Shown here one piece after another: positions 25,187-35,113 of a stretch of 64,000 bases of DNA. Origin of the DNA: Sapria himalayana (lineage: Eukaryota > Streptophyta > Magnoliopsida > Malpighiales > Rafflesiaceae); NCBI GenBank assembly GCA_029783825.1, contig JAREIK010012397.1, positions 1-64,000 on the forward strand. The letters are read 5' to 3'. A model generated the notes under the pieces. The model did not search any database. It saw only the letters and a list, made by a program, of their open reading frames with translations, and was not told where the DNA came from. The stretch's first letter is position 1, and each line of letters opens with the position of its first letter. Both the position numbers and the translations under genes were made by a program.

Positions 25187-26155
25187 TGATGTAGAAATTC
25201 AAGACCAAATCATACTACCGCTTGGTCCAATCACTCGAAGTCATACTAAGTCCTTTCAGAAACAAGTCCAAATTATTATTGAAGCCTTAAATAAGGAAAA
25301 ACAAGTTGGTGAATTTGAAAGAAAGACAAATACTCTACTTGGATCCTCAACTTGACCTAGCATTGCAAACTTCACCAGAAATTGGATACAAATCCAAAAA
25401 TTATGAAATTTTAACTAGAATAACTACATTAAGTAAGGTTTCCAATGCAACAAACCGTGTCCCATTTGGACCTCAGATGAAGGAGATACAAATTTTCCAA
25501 AAGGTGGTGCTGGCAGCAATGACTAATTAACTTTGAAAATTCACCAAAATTCGAATACCTGTCGGAATGCTTTGAAATTTGACATGAACAAACTACATCA
25601 AGTTATCTGTTCAAAGCAAGAAACCGTGTTCAATTTGAACCTTGGATTACGGAGATAAATTTTTTTCAAACAATGTTGTGCTGGCAAAAAAAAAATATTT
25701 CTTACCTAGTTTGTTCCCTATATAAACCCCTTGTAATTCATTTTGTAAGGACACCCTTTGATGAAATATACAAACACTCTTTGAGTTTTCTTTATATTGT
25801 TTTGTGCTTGTGAGTGAATAACTCTCTTGTGTGGAACACTCCAAAAATCGGGTTTTTCGGGTTTAGTTCTCGGAAGGTTCGTTGCCTCTCAATCATTAGG
25901 TAAGTGATTGATTTGCATTACTTGTGAAGTCTTTGTAAGTTTAGTATTAGTGGGTCTATTGGTGTTCGTTTCCATTAGGTTCATAATTGACTTCTTTGTA
26001 TTTCTCAAAGATTTACCATTATCCTTCATTTCATTCTTTTGAATCTTTAACCAATAAGAAATTATTCTTCTTAAAGTTTTAGATTTATTTCTTTTATTTC
26101 ATTTCATTCTGCTTGGATTTTTAAGTCCATCTAGTTTATTGTCGATTTCGTATCA
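25187..26155 (+). repeat. Inner element 5' LTR (969 bp)
   Basis: Starts TGATGTAG and ends GTATCA. TATA box TATATAAA at 25719-25726. The stretch 25681-25700 has an A run. The ~170 bases at its start correspond to coding sequence in the 3' LTR. Confidence 0.93.
25719..25726 (+). promoter_or_regulatory. TATA box of inner element 5' LTR
   Basis: TATATAAA in 'ccctatataaacccc', conserved at 31589-31596 in the 3' LTR. Transcription of the element would start a few tens of bases downstream, within the LTR. Confidence 0.75.
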
Positions 26156-26158
26156 AAT

Positions 26159-26170
26159 TGGTATCATAGG
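26159..26170 (+). other. Primer binding site of inner element
   Basis: TGGTATCATAGG, three bases after the 5' LTR. It differs from the tRNA-Met complement (TGGTATCAGAGC) at two positions, so it is a decayed initiator-Met site. Confidence 0.75.
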
Positions 26171-26617
26171 TTAGAAATCTCCAACTTCCTAGTTGTGGGA
26201 CTTTCCTGAAAAAAAAAAGAGAAAAAAAAAGGTGCAAAAGAAAAGAAGAAGAAATAAAAAAAAAGAAATAAAAAAAATTAACAAAAAAAAAATAGAAAAG
26301 AAAAGTCCATTACTTATTGTAAAAGAGATTATTATTATTATTATTTTTTATATTTTGATTATTCATTGAGTCTTAGCTTTCTTGATCGAGTCAAGAAATC
26401 CACATTGCTTCGTGTGATTTCATGTCCTTCATTGGTCTCCTTATAAAAATCATTTCTTATTGATTGTTGGCAATTGATTTCGAGAACACTTCCGAATTAC
26501 TTGAACTTCCACATTAGAGAGTGGTGAGATCATTAAAGAGAGGAGTGAAAACACGAGGGTGAGTGACATTTTGTTGAGTTGAGAGTAAACACGAGTGGGT
26601 GAGGAAAATATTTCACA
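26171..26617 (+). other. Inner element untranslated leader, purine/A-rich
   Basis: No reading frame. It contains an A/G-rich low-complexity run at about 26208-26310 (repeats of 'aaaagaaaag') and a short ATT run at about 26331-26346, then a mixed-sequence part up to the gag start. This is the leader/packaging region between primer site and gag. Confidence 0.75.
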
Positions 26618-28297
26618 ATGTCAAGAACTAGTGATGCTCGTGATGATGGAGTAAACATCCAAGAACTATTTGAACGACTTAGTCATCAATTAACCGATGT
26701 GCAAGGGAGCATTCGGGGTCTTAACGACCGAGTTACCGGGATTGAAGGAGCACATGTTACCAACTATGGTCTACAAGATCGAGAAAAGGAATCTTTGCGG
26801 GGTAACAAAAATAATCTTATTAGTGAAGATGAGGTGGAGTCAATTGTTGGTGAATATGAACCATAAATTCCACGACAACCAAGGAGAAATTCCATGAATC
26901 ATGACCCCATGAGGAACATCAAGGTCTCTATTCCTTCATTCAAAGGAGACATGGATCCAGAGGCCTACTTTGAGTGGGAACAAAGAATCGAGAATATATT
27001 CGATTGCTACAACTACATCGATGAGCATAAGGTACGATTGGCGGTGTTGGAATTTTCTGGATATGCTCTTATTTGGTGGGAACAATTGTGTTCTACTCGA
27101 CGAAAAATGGGGGAAGGCCCTTTGAGATCGTGGAAACAATTGAAGGTGGCTATGAGGGCGAAATTTGTACCTCGAAGCTACCAACGGGATGCCTTGAGAA
27201 AATTACAACAACTTACTCAAGGATCCAAAAGTGTGGAGTATTATGCCAAGGAGTTGGAAACGGCATTGATTCGAGCCGAGGTTGAGGAGAGTGATAATGC
27301 CAAATGTTCACGTTTCTTAAATGGGTTAAATCGTGATATTGCTGATATTGTTGATCTACACAATTATGGTGACTTGGAGGATTTGATCCACCGGGCTAGC
27401 CAAGTGGAGAAACAACTAAGGAGGAGGGGTAAGCTTCCACAAACTTATCCAACAAAGACTTGGCCAAAAAGGGATAATCGGTTCATACCGAACCATCAAG
27501 GCAATCGAGATCGAGAAGACAAGGGAAAATCTCTTGTCAAGGCTGAACCACCTAAGCCTAAGGGGGATGATGGGAAGGAGATCCGACATCGAGATATCAC
27601 TTGTTTCCGGTGCCAAGGAAAGAGACATATTTCCACTCAATGTCCAAATAAGCGAGTAATGATCATCTCGGATTCGGGAGACATAGAGTCTGCCGATGAT
27701 GAAGAGCCAAATGAAGAAGATAGTGATGATGATGCTGGTAGCATTCATTCAGCCGGGAGTGGACTAAATTGTGTGGCATTGCGGGCTCTTAGCACATTGC
27801 CAAAACAGGAGGAACCTGAGAAGCAAAGGGAGAACATATTTCATAGTCGATGCTACATCAGAGATAAAAAATGGAGCCTCATTATTGATAATGGAAGTTG
27901 TACAAATGTGGCAAGTGACTATTTGGTCAAAAAGCTGGGACTTCAAACAACGCTCCATCCAAAGCCATATAAACTTCAATGGCTCAATAATAGTGGTGAA
28001 GTGAAAGTCAATCGGCAAGTGATCCTTAACATTCGAATAAAGGATTATCAAGATGAGGTATGTTGTGATATCGTCCCAATGCAAGCATGTCACATTTTGC
28101 TTGGGCGACCTTGGCAATATGATAGGCGAGTTTCCTATGATGGGTTCCACAATCACTTTTTACTTGATCATGGTGGAAAAAAAGTGGTCCTTAAACCACT
28201 ATCTCCGAAAGAGGTTCATGAAGACCAGGCATATATTCAAAAACAATACTCCCAAGAGTTGAGAGAAAAAAAGGAGAGGGAAAAAGAAAAAAAATAA
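26618..28297 (+). pseudogene. Inner element gag and protease (one internal stop)
   Basis: Start ATG 26618. The first 82 residues include a probable coiled-coil stretch (LFERLSHQLTDVQGSIRGL), then an in-frame TAA at 26864-26866. The frame continues unbroken for over 460 codons: gag core (FKGDMDPEAYFEWEQRIE, GYALIWWEQL, FVPRSYQRDALRKLQQLTQG), a basic linker, and a CCHC zinc knuckle at 27602-27643 with spacing C-2-C-4-H-4-C and arginine at the usual glycine. An acidic segment rich in D and E follows, then the aspartic protease with D-N-G-S at 27887-27898. It ends at a stop in an A-rich tract (28261-28297), where a frameshift separates it from RT. In related elements gag and pol form one frame, so this is probably decay rather than programmed recoding. 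Confidence 0.9.
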
Positions 28298-29200
28298 ATT
28301 ATTGGTAGGGGTAAAAGAGGCAAAAAAAATAAGTGTTGAAACCCCATTACTTTTGTTACGTTTCAAGGGAGCTTATATTTCTTCATCTAATGAACTAACC
28401 TCTTCTCTTCCCAAAGTTTTTGATGATCTCTTGAAGGAATTTGAAGATATCTTTCCGGAGGAGTTACCGAATGGGCTACCATCTATGAGAGGTATTGAGC
28501 ATCAAATCGACTTTGTTCCAAGAGCTTCCATTCCCAACCGACCAGCTTACCGAACAAATCCTGAAGAATCTAATGAAATTCAAAGGCAGGACGAAGAGTT
28601 ACTTGAAAAGGGTTGGGTTCGAGAAAGTATGAGCCCATGTGTAGTTCCAGTACTTTTGGTTTCAAAGAAAGATGGAGGGTGGCGAATGTGCGTAGATTGC
28701 CGAGCCGTTAATGTCATAACGGTAAAATACCGACATCCTATTCCAAGGTTAGATGATATGCTAGATGAATTACATGGTTCATGCATCTTCTCAAAGATTG
28801 ATTTAAAGAGTGGTTACCATCAAATTCGAATGAAACCAGGTGATGAGTGGAAAACTGCATTTAAAACAAAGTTTGGATTATATGAGTGGTTAGTTATGCC
28901 TTTTGGTTTAACTAATGCACCAAGTACATTCATGAGACTAATGAATCATGTTCTTAGACCTTTCATTGGAAAATTTGTTGTAGTTTACTTTGATGACATT
29001 CTTATTTATAGCAAAAATATGGATGAGCATATTGAGCATTTGCGTGAGGTATTAAATGTTTTACGATTGGAGCATTTGTTTGCTAACCCTCAAAAGTGTA
29101 CATTTGGTGTAGACCATTGTATATTTTTGGGTTTTGTTATTAGTAATGAAGGAGTGAAGGTGGACGATTCAAAAATCAAGGCCATCCAAGAATGGCCACA
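28298..29200 (+). pseudogene. Inner element reverse transcriptase
   Basis: Open from 28302 to 29240 in its own frame. Shows [19 protein letters not shown] before the core, then [52 protein letters not shown] and the catalytic Y-F-D-D at 28986-28997, all intact. The RT core itself carries no stop. It is separated from gag by one frameshift and from RNase H by another near 29190-29200; the last dozen codons to 29240 are out-of-frame read-through. Confidence 0.9.
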
Positions 29201-31224
29201 CCATCAAATATCTCAGATATTCGAAGCTTTCATGGCCTAGCGAGCTTCTACCATCGATTTGTGAAGGATTTTAGCACTTTGGCTGCCCCATTAACATCTA
29301 TTATCAAAAAAGATGTCCCTTTTAAATGGGGAAGTGCTCAAGAAAATTCTTTCAATACCTTAAAGTATCACCTCACACATGCACCCATTTTGATGCTACC
29401 TGATTTTAATAAACCTTTTGAAATTGAATGTGATGCTTCAGGTATAGGTATTGGAGCGGTTCTTATGCAAGAGAAGAAGCCGGTGGCATACTTCAGTGAG
29501 AAGCTTCATGGTGCCATGCTCAATTATTCTACTTATGATAAAGAGCTTTATTCCTTGGTGAGAGCATTTGAGACATGGCAACACTACATGAGAGCAAATG
29601 AGTTTGTTGTCCACACCGACCATGAGTCCTTGAAACACTTGAAAGGACAAAGTCAATTGAGTAAGAGGCACATTCGGTGGGTATCTTTCATCGACACTTT
29701 TCCCTACACTATCAAGTACAAGAAAGGTAAAGAGAATGTGGTGGCTGATGCCCTTTCTAGAAGGTATGCTTTGATTTCTTTTGCCACTTCTCAATTTCTT
29801 GGATTCTCACATATTAAAGCATTATATGAAAATGATAAAGATTTTGGGGAAATTTATGCTTTATGTGAAAAGGGGGGACATGGAAAATTTTATAAGCATG
29901 ATGGATATTTGTTCCAATGCGATCGACTTTGTATACCTTGTGGATCTATTCGTGATCTTTTAATTATTGAAGCTCATGAGGGTGGTTTAATGGGACACTT
30001 TGGTGTCACCAAGACTTATAATTTATTGCAGGAACGTTTCTATTGGCCCAGAATGGCTAAGAATGTGGCAAAGTACATAGGAAAGTGCATCACTTGTCGA
30101 CAAGCAAAATCTAAGTCTCGCCCTCATGGATTATACACACCACTTCCTATCCCAGATACACCTTGGGTTGATATCTCCATGGATTTTGTTCTTGGCCTTC
30201 CACGAACCAAATGAGGCAAATATGCAATTTTTGTCGTAGTTGACCATTTTTCCAAAATGGCTCATTTTATTGCATGCACTAAGACAAATGATGCAAAACA
30301 TATTTCAAATCTCTTTTTCAAAGAAGTGGTTCGTTTGCATGGAATTCCCAAAACCATTATTTCGGACCGAGATGCAAAATTTTTAAGTTATTTTTGGAAA
30401 GGCTTTTGGGGAAAAATTGGGACAAAACTCTTATTCTCTACTTCTAGTCATCCTCAAACAGATGGACAAACTGAAGTAGTTAATAGAATATTAGGAGCAT
30501 TATTAAGAAGTGTTATTGGGAAAAATTTAGCCAATTGGGAAGAATGTTTACCTCATATTGAATTTGCATATAATCGATCTATGCATTCTTCTACTAACAT
30601 GAGTCCATTTGAAATTGTTTATGGGTTTAATCCACTAAGCCCTCTTGATTTATTGCCATTGCCTAGCAATGAGCAAAAGAACACTCATGGCAGGGATCGA
30701 GCTTAGTTTGTGAAGAAAATTCATGTCAAGGTAAAGGAAAACTTGGAAAAGGTGAATGATCGAACCACTCGGAGGGTGAACCAACGACACAAGCAAGTGA
30801 TCTTCCAACCTGGAGATTGGGTTTGGCTCCATATGCGCAAAGAAAGGTTTCCGGAGCAACGAAAATCCAAATTGTTACCGAGGGGAGATGGACCATTTCA
30901 AGTCTTAAAAAAATTGGAGACAATGCCTATAAACTTGAATTACCAGGTGAGTATAATGTTCATGCAACTTTTAATGTAGCTGATTTAAGTTTGTTTGATG
31001 TAGGAGATGAAATGGAGCCAAGGTTGAAGGATCAACCTTTTCAAGAAGAGGGGACTAATGCAGAAATTCAAGACCAAATCATACTACCGCTTGGTCCAAT
31101 CATTCGAAGTCATACTAAGGCCTTTCAAAAACAAGTCCAAATTATTATTGAAGCCTTAAACAAGGAAAAACAAGTTGGTGAATTTGAAAGAAAGACAAAT
31201 ACTCTACTTGGATCATCAACTTGA
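29192..31224 (+). pseudogene. Inner element RNase H and integrase with CRM-type C-terminus (broken)
   Basis: RNase H at about 29400-29770 ([37 protein letters not shown]). The integrase zinc-binding H-H-C-C segment lies around 29970-30105 ([10 protein letters not shown] … CITCRQAK). The catalytic core has D in 'WVDISMDFV', D in 'IISDRDAKF' and E in '[10 protein letters not shown]'. Stops are at 30212 and 30704, and a frameshift lies in the A-tract near 30907. The C-terminal part (GDWVWLHMRKERF, then YKLELPGEYNVHATFNV) ends at a stop at 31222-31224, 169 bases inside the 3' LTR. Integrase would join element DNA to the genome; its C-terminal tail is what is thought to guide CRM elements to centromeric chromatin. 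That function is family knowledge, not shown here. Confidence 0.88.
31043..31054 (+). other. Polypurine tract of inner element
   Basis: AAGAAGAGGGGA, one base before the 3' LTR. It would prime plus-strand DNA synthesis. It lies inside the coding frame of the integrase tail. Confidence 0.8.
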
Positions 31225-32025
31225 CCCAGCATTGCAAACTTCACCAGAAATCGGATACAAATCCAAAAATTATGAAATTTTAACTAGGACAACTACATTA
31301 AGGAAGGTTTCCAATGCAACAAACCGTGTCCCATTTGGACCTCAGATGAAGGAGATACAAATTTTCCAAAAGGTGGTGCTGGCAGCAATGACTAATTAAC
31401 TTTGAAAATTCACCAAAATTCGAATACTTGTCAGAATGCTTTGAAATTTGATATGAATAAACTAAATCAAGTTATGTGTTCAAAGAAAGAAACCGTGTTC
31501 AATTTGAGCCTTGGATTGCGGAGATAAATTGTTTTCAAACAATGTTGTGCTGGCAAAAAAAAAAATATTTCTTAGCTAGTTTGTTCCCTATATAAACCCC
31601 TTGTAATTCATTTTGTAAGGACACCCTTTGATGAAATATATAAACACTCTTTGAGTTTTCTTTATATTGTTTTGTGCTTGTGAGTGAATAACTCTCTTGT
31701 GTGGAACACTCCAAAAATTGGGTTTTTTGGGTTTAGTTCTCGGAAGGTTCGTTGCCTCTCAATCATTAGGTAAGTGATTGATTTGCATTACTTGTGAAGT
31801 CTTTGTAAGTTTAGTATTAGTGGGTATATTGGTGTTCGTTTCCATTAGGTTTCTAATCGACTTCTTTGTATTTCTCAAAGATTTACCATTATCCTTCATT
31901 TCATTCTTTTGAATCTTTAACCAATAAGAAATTATTCTTCTTAAAGTTTTAAATTTATTTCTTTTATTTCATTTCATTCCGCTTGGATTTTTAAGTCCAT
32001 CTAGTTTATTGTCGACTTCGTATCA
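31056..32025 (+). repeat. Inner element 3' LTR (970 bp)
   Basis: Starts TAATGCAG (mutated from TGATG…) and ends GTATCA. Contains the end of the polyprotein (stop at 31222-31224) and a TATA box at 31589-31596. Confidence 0.93.
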
Positions 32026-32030
32026 CATTC
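32026..32030 (+). repeat. Target site duplication, inner element, right
   Basis: CATTC, exact copy of 25182-25186. Confidence 0.92.
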
Positions 32031-33575
32031 TTCATGGAATTTTTTTTCCCCATGTTAGCTTATGGGAGGAAATTAAAGAAGCTGAAAAAGAAGACCAATA
32101 CATTCAGTCAAAGGGCCATGCGGCCATTGAACAATCAGGGGGATCGTATATATGGCCTCAAGGTCTGTTACTATACAAATGGAGGGTCATTGTACCGAAC
32201 AATGCAACCTTAAGGGAAAAGCTGTTACATGAAATGCATGACACCAAGGCAGGGGGTCATTCAGGCATCCTAAGAACATTCAGGAAACTGGGACAATAGT
32301 TTTATTGGCCTAAAATGCATAAATCAGTACAAGATTACATCAAAGGATGTGAAGTATGCCAAAAAATAAAAGCCGAAACATTAGCTCCAACTGGGATTCT
32401 TCAATCGTTGCCAATCTCGTGCCAAGTATGGGACGATATCACCTTAGACTTTATCGAAGGCCTACCGGCATCACAAGGAAAGGACACCATCATGGTGGTT
32501 GTCGACAGGCTTAGTAAGTCCGCACATTTCCTTACTTTAAGTCATCCTTTTACTGCAAAAATTGTAGCAGAAAAATTTGTGGAAGGCATCATCAAGCTTC
32601 ATGACATGCCCAGATCAATTGTTAGTGATCGAGACCCAATCTTCGTCAGTAACTTCTGGAAGGAATTTTTTTAAGCTATCGGACACCAAATTACAGCTTA
32701 GCTCCGCATACCATGCACAAACGGGTGGCCAATCGGAAGTCATCAATCACTGTGTCGAACAGTACATTCGGTGTTTTGTTCATCAGTGGCCACAGAAATG
32801 GAGTGGCTATTTACCTTGGGTGGAATATTGTTATAATACGACATATCATATTTCAATGGGGATGACTACTTTTCAGGCACTCTATGGAAGATTGCCCCCT
32901 CCCATTCTAACGTACAAAGATGGATTCTCATGGGTACATGAAGTGGACCATCAACTTATAACCCATGATGAACTGTTACAGCAACTGAAAGCCAACTTAG
33001 AAAGATCAGTGAACAGAATGAAGCAAATGGCAGATAAAAAGCTCATAGATATTTCGTTCGATGTCGGCGAAAGGGTACTGTTGAAGTTGCACCCATATCT
33101 CTAGCAAATGGTCTTCAAATGGGTCCATCATAAACTAGCAAGCCATTTTTATGGGCCCTCTCAAATTCTAGAGAAGATTGGACCTGTTGCATACAAATTA
33201 CAATTACCAAAAGGGGCGCGCATTCATCCGGTGTTTCATGTATCACTACTCAAATGGTACCAAGACGACGGAGAGAACGTTGAAACATCACAGGTTGAGT
33301 TACCACCATTCACCAATGATGGGGTAGTCTTATTAGAGCCACAAACTATTTTAGACTACCGCTGGGTCAAGCAAGGACCTCAACTGATTGAAGAAGGTTT
33401 AGTGAAATGGAAGCACCTTCCAGCTGAAGAAGCCACATGGGAGCCGAGAAAGAAGTTACAGGAGATGTTTCTGAATTTGGACCTTGAGGACAAGGATCCA
33501 CTTGATGGGGGAGGAATTGTTAGGCCACATCGTTCGGAGAGGGTCCATAAGCCAAATCCCAAATACTTGGGATAA
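32031..33575 (+). pseudogene. Outer chromovirus integrase and chromodomain (broken)
   Basis: Continuation of the polyprotein cut at 25186. H-H-C-C zinc segment around 32225-32370 (LHEMHDTKAGGHSG … CEVCQKIK) with a stop at 32297. Catalytic core: D in 'DDITLDFIEGLP', D in 'SIVSDRDPIF', then a frameshift in a T-tract near 32665, and E in 'GGQSEVINHC' in the next frame. A stop at 33102 precedes 'KLASHFYGPSQILEKIG' and 'HPVFHVSLLKWY'. The chromodomain is at about 33330-33482 (ILDYRW … LVKWKHLPAEEATWEP), which in chromoviruses recognises modified histone tails. The frame ends at 33573-33575, 58 bases inside the 3' LTR. Confidence 0.88.
33507..33516 (+). other. Polypurine tract of outer chromovirus
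   Basis: GGGGGAGGAA one base before the 3' LTR start (TGTTAG). Normal position for plus-strand priming. Confidence 0.82.
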
Positions 33576-33930
33576 GTATGGATGTGAAGATCCATTTCCA
33601 TGACTAGTGTGAATGGGTCAGCAAAAGTTGCATGTTTTCTGTCATTTTTATTTCTGTTAATTGTATTTTGTTTTAGGTGTAGGGGCATGCTCTGTTTTAG
33701 TGGTGCTGCAGTTAAAGGGGCAAGCTCTGTTTTAGTGGTGCGGCAGTTAAAGTTGTGGCCACTTGTTTTTTCTTTTATTTCGATGAAGTGTACGTGGTTC
33801 TACTATTTAAGCAGCCAAGAATTATTAATGGAGATCATGCAAGTTTTATTCCTATTCTTGGTGGTCTAGTTCTCACCCAAAGTGAACTATTTTCTGCTAT
33901 ACAATTCTTGCTACTGTTTGGGATCTACTA
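33518..33930 (+). repeat. Outer chromovirus 3' LTR (413 bp)
   Basis: Starts TGTTAGG and ends CTACTA. It is 35 bp longer than the 5' LTR because of an internal tandem duplication at 33682-33751. The TATA-like 'ctatttaag' is retained near 33803. Confidence 0.9.
33682..33751 (+). repeat. 35-bp tandem duplication inside the 3' LTR
   Basis: Two adjacent copies (33682-33716 and 33717-33751) of a segment beginning GGGGCA and ending GCAGTTAAA, differing at two positions. The 5' LTR has a single copy, so the duplication arose after insertion or during its last replication. It fully accounts for the LTR length difference. Confidence 0.92.
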
Positions 33931-33935
33931 GTAGC
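33931..33935 (+). repeat. Target site duplication, outer chromovirus, right
   Basis: GTAGC against ATAGC on the left. The next bases (AAGGGATG) continue the hAT transposase frame. Confidence 0.85.
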
Positions 33936-34142
33936 AAGGGATGTATTTTCTATCCAAGCATCTATTGTGGCCTACGAATCTACATTTAGCACTAGGGGGA
34001 GAACTTTAGTAAATTTAGGAGTTCTTTAACACCTATTACAGCTGAATTTCTCATATGTCTACAAGATTGGTTGAGAAGCTCAAACAAACCTATTGAAATT
34101 GAAGAATTAGTTCAAGACCTTGATGATAATGAATCAGGTTAG
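33931..34142 (+). pseudogene. hAT transposase, C-terminal dimerisation region (broken)
   Basis: Resumes the frame cut at 21898: ARDV then 'IVAYESTFSTRGRTL', the segment of the hAT dimerisation domain that includes the family's conserved glutamate in 'SESAFS' (here YESTFS). After 'LVN' the frame shifts by one and continues as 'FRSSLTPITAEFLICLQDWL' to a stop at 34140-34142. The tail is acidic (EIEELVQDLDDNE). The match to other plant hAT transposases on both sides of the 12 kb interruption is the best proof of the nesting. Confidence 0.9.
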
Positions 34143-35113
34143 TATACAAATCTTGTAAATGTTAATTTCACTTTTACTTATTTTATTCATTCAATTTAAT
34201 AAAAATATGGTTCAATTACAATTATCAGAGGGTCACAAAATCCAAATATTCTTCCAACTATAGTTGGCCAACTAAATGTGGAATGGGCGTATTAAATTTT
34301 ATAAGGTAATATTTTGTTTTTTTTATTACTCTTTCATCTTAGAAATTTATGTCTGCATGATTAACATGTTTTCATCTTTGGTTGTCCTTCTACAGTGGAG
34401 GAAGAAAAGGGAGAAGTTGTAGAAGAGATAATTAATTGGGTGTAGATTATTGTTGCTGTTCTGGGACGGACCTTAAAAATGATTATTATCATGGTTGTTA
34501 TTATTTGTATTTTTTTGTTATATTAAGCTGCCTAATTTTAGCGATTACTTAAGTAGTAATTGATGCTACTAATATTTATGGTCATCTTTAGCTATTCCTT
34601 AATATTTTAAGTAATTGTTTAAAAAATGTAGTATTGCTATTATGGTTATCTTTCACTCGGCTGAACATAGCCAAGTTATGAAAAAACAAAAAACCAATTT
34701 AAGCACACAACTCGGTCCCATTCTATTTAACATTTCTATCCTTTTCTGCACATCAAAGCTTTTGACAAGGTAATGGAACTCGTTTGTGGTATTCAGCCTA
34801 TTTGACAAAACAAAATTGGCCCAATTTGAGTTTGAAAGGTACATAACCAAGGAATGATAAATGGTACAACAAAAGGTTTCGATATGAACTAACTTGGCCG
34901 GTTTGAAGAAAATAAAGTGAAAAAAATGTTCGAACTCCGTTCCGTCCCGGAACCATTTTCTCCTACCCAAAATCACTGATCTCCATCCCATCCCATCCGA
35001 TATTTTCAACCGATGGGACGGGTCTGGATCCTAAAAAAAATCTCTGAACTGTGGGAAGGGACTGGAGATTTGTAATCCCCATCCCGTCCCGTCCTGTCCC
35101 ATGAGCACCCCTA
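34143..35113 (+). other. hAT 3' region with possible untranslated exons
   Basis: No reading frame of note. The transposase stop is within a plausible splice donor (CAG/GTTAGTATAC at about 34138). Possible downstream exons lie between 'aattatcag' near 34228 and 'ataag/gtaatatt' near 34304, and after 'ccttctacag' at about 34395. Introns near the 3' end are known in plant hAT genes, but this is inference from motifs only. From about 34930 the region is rich in 'ccgtccc', 'ccatccc' and 'gggacgg' motifs, matching those near the left end (19416-19500). It ends in the right terminal repeat. Confidence 0.55.
35096..35113 (-). repeat. hAT right terminal inverted repeat
   Basis: On the minus strand TAGGGGTGCTCATGGGAC, 15 of 18 identical to the left end. 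Confidence 0.88.

Larger units (their letters stand above)
25187..32025 (+). mobile_element. Ty3/gypsy element, CRM-like, nested inside the Reina-like element
   Basis: 6,839 bp, LTRs of 969 and 970 bp with about 34 mismatches by eye (~3.5 %), perfect 5-bp duplications CATTC. It has a tRNA-Met-type primer site, an A/G-rich tract before the 3' LTR, and gag, protease, RT, RNase H and integrase in that order. The integrase C-terminus ends not with a classical chromodomain but with the tail of centromere-associated CRM-type elements (GDWVWLHMRKERFP, YNVHATFNVADLSLFDVGDE, GPIIRSHTKAF), and the coding region runs into the 3' LTR, as in part of that clade. CRM assignment is from remembered family features, moderately sure. 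Youngest layer of the nest, yet already inactive (three stops, three frameshifts). Confidence 0.9.
21899..33930 (+). mobile_element. Ty3/gypsy chromovirus, Reina-like, inserted in the hAT transposase gene
   Basis: LTRs at 21899-22276 and 33518-33930, initiator-tRNA-Met-type primer site directly after the 5' LTR, and a G-rich polypurine tract before the 3' LTR. Domain order is gag, zinc knuckle, protease, reverse transcriptase, RNase H, integrase, chromodomain. Subtracting the nested element and its extra CATTC leaves about 5.2 kb with ~0.4 kb LTRs, the size range of the Reina clade. The clade name is inference from size and chromodomain; Ty3/gypsy chromovirus is firm. LTRs differ at about 37 of 378 positions by eye (~10 %), so it is old. 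All coding parts carry stops or frameshifts. Confidence 0.9.
19321..35113 (+). mobile_element. hAT-superfamily DNA transposon (ricesleeper-like), with nested retrotransposons
   Basis: Starts TAGGGCTACTCACGGGAC. Its right end, read on the minus strand, is TAGGGGTGCTCATGGGAC (15 of 18 identical). It is flanked by perfect 8-bp duplications GCATTTAG. It encodes a degenerate hAT transposase on the + strand. Both subterminal regions hold several 'cccgtccc'/'gggacgg' motifs, as expected for transposase-binding subterminal repeats. Without the nested chromoviruses the element would be about 3.75 kb, a normal length for a plant autonomous hAT. It is inactive: the transposase has stops, frameshifts and a 12 kb insertion. 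Base composition is clearly less AT-biased than the surrounding satellite. Confidence 0.93.

Noticed and set aside
27416..28156. Minus-strand frames of 110-130 codons across the inner element's gag, also 29438-29794
   Set aside because: Antisense shadows of a recognisable gag-pol coding strand.
28261..28301. Programmed frameshift between gag and pol of the inner element
   Set aside because: The site is an A/G homopolymer-rich tract where indels are easy; related elements use a single frame, and two more frameshifts nearby show simple decay.
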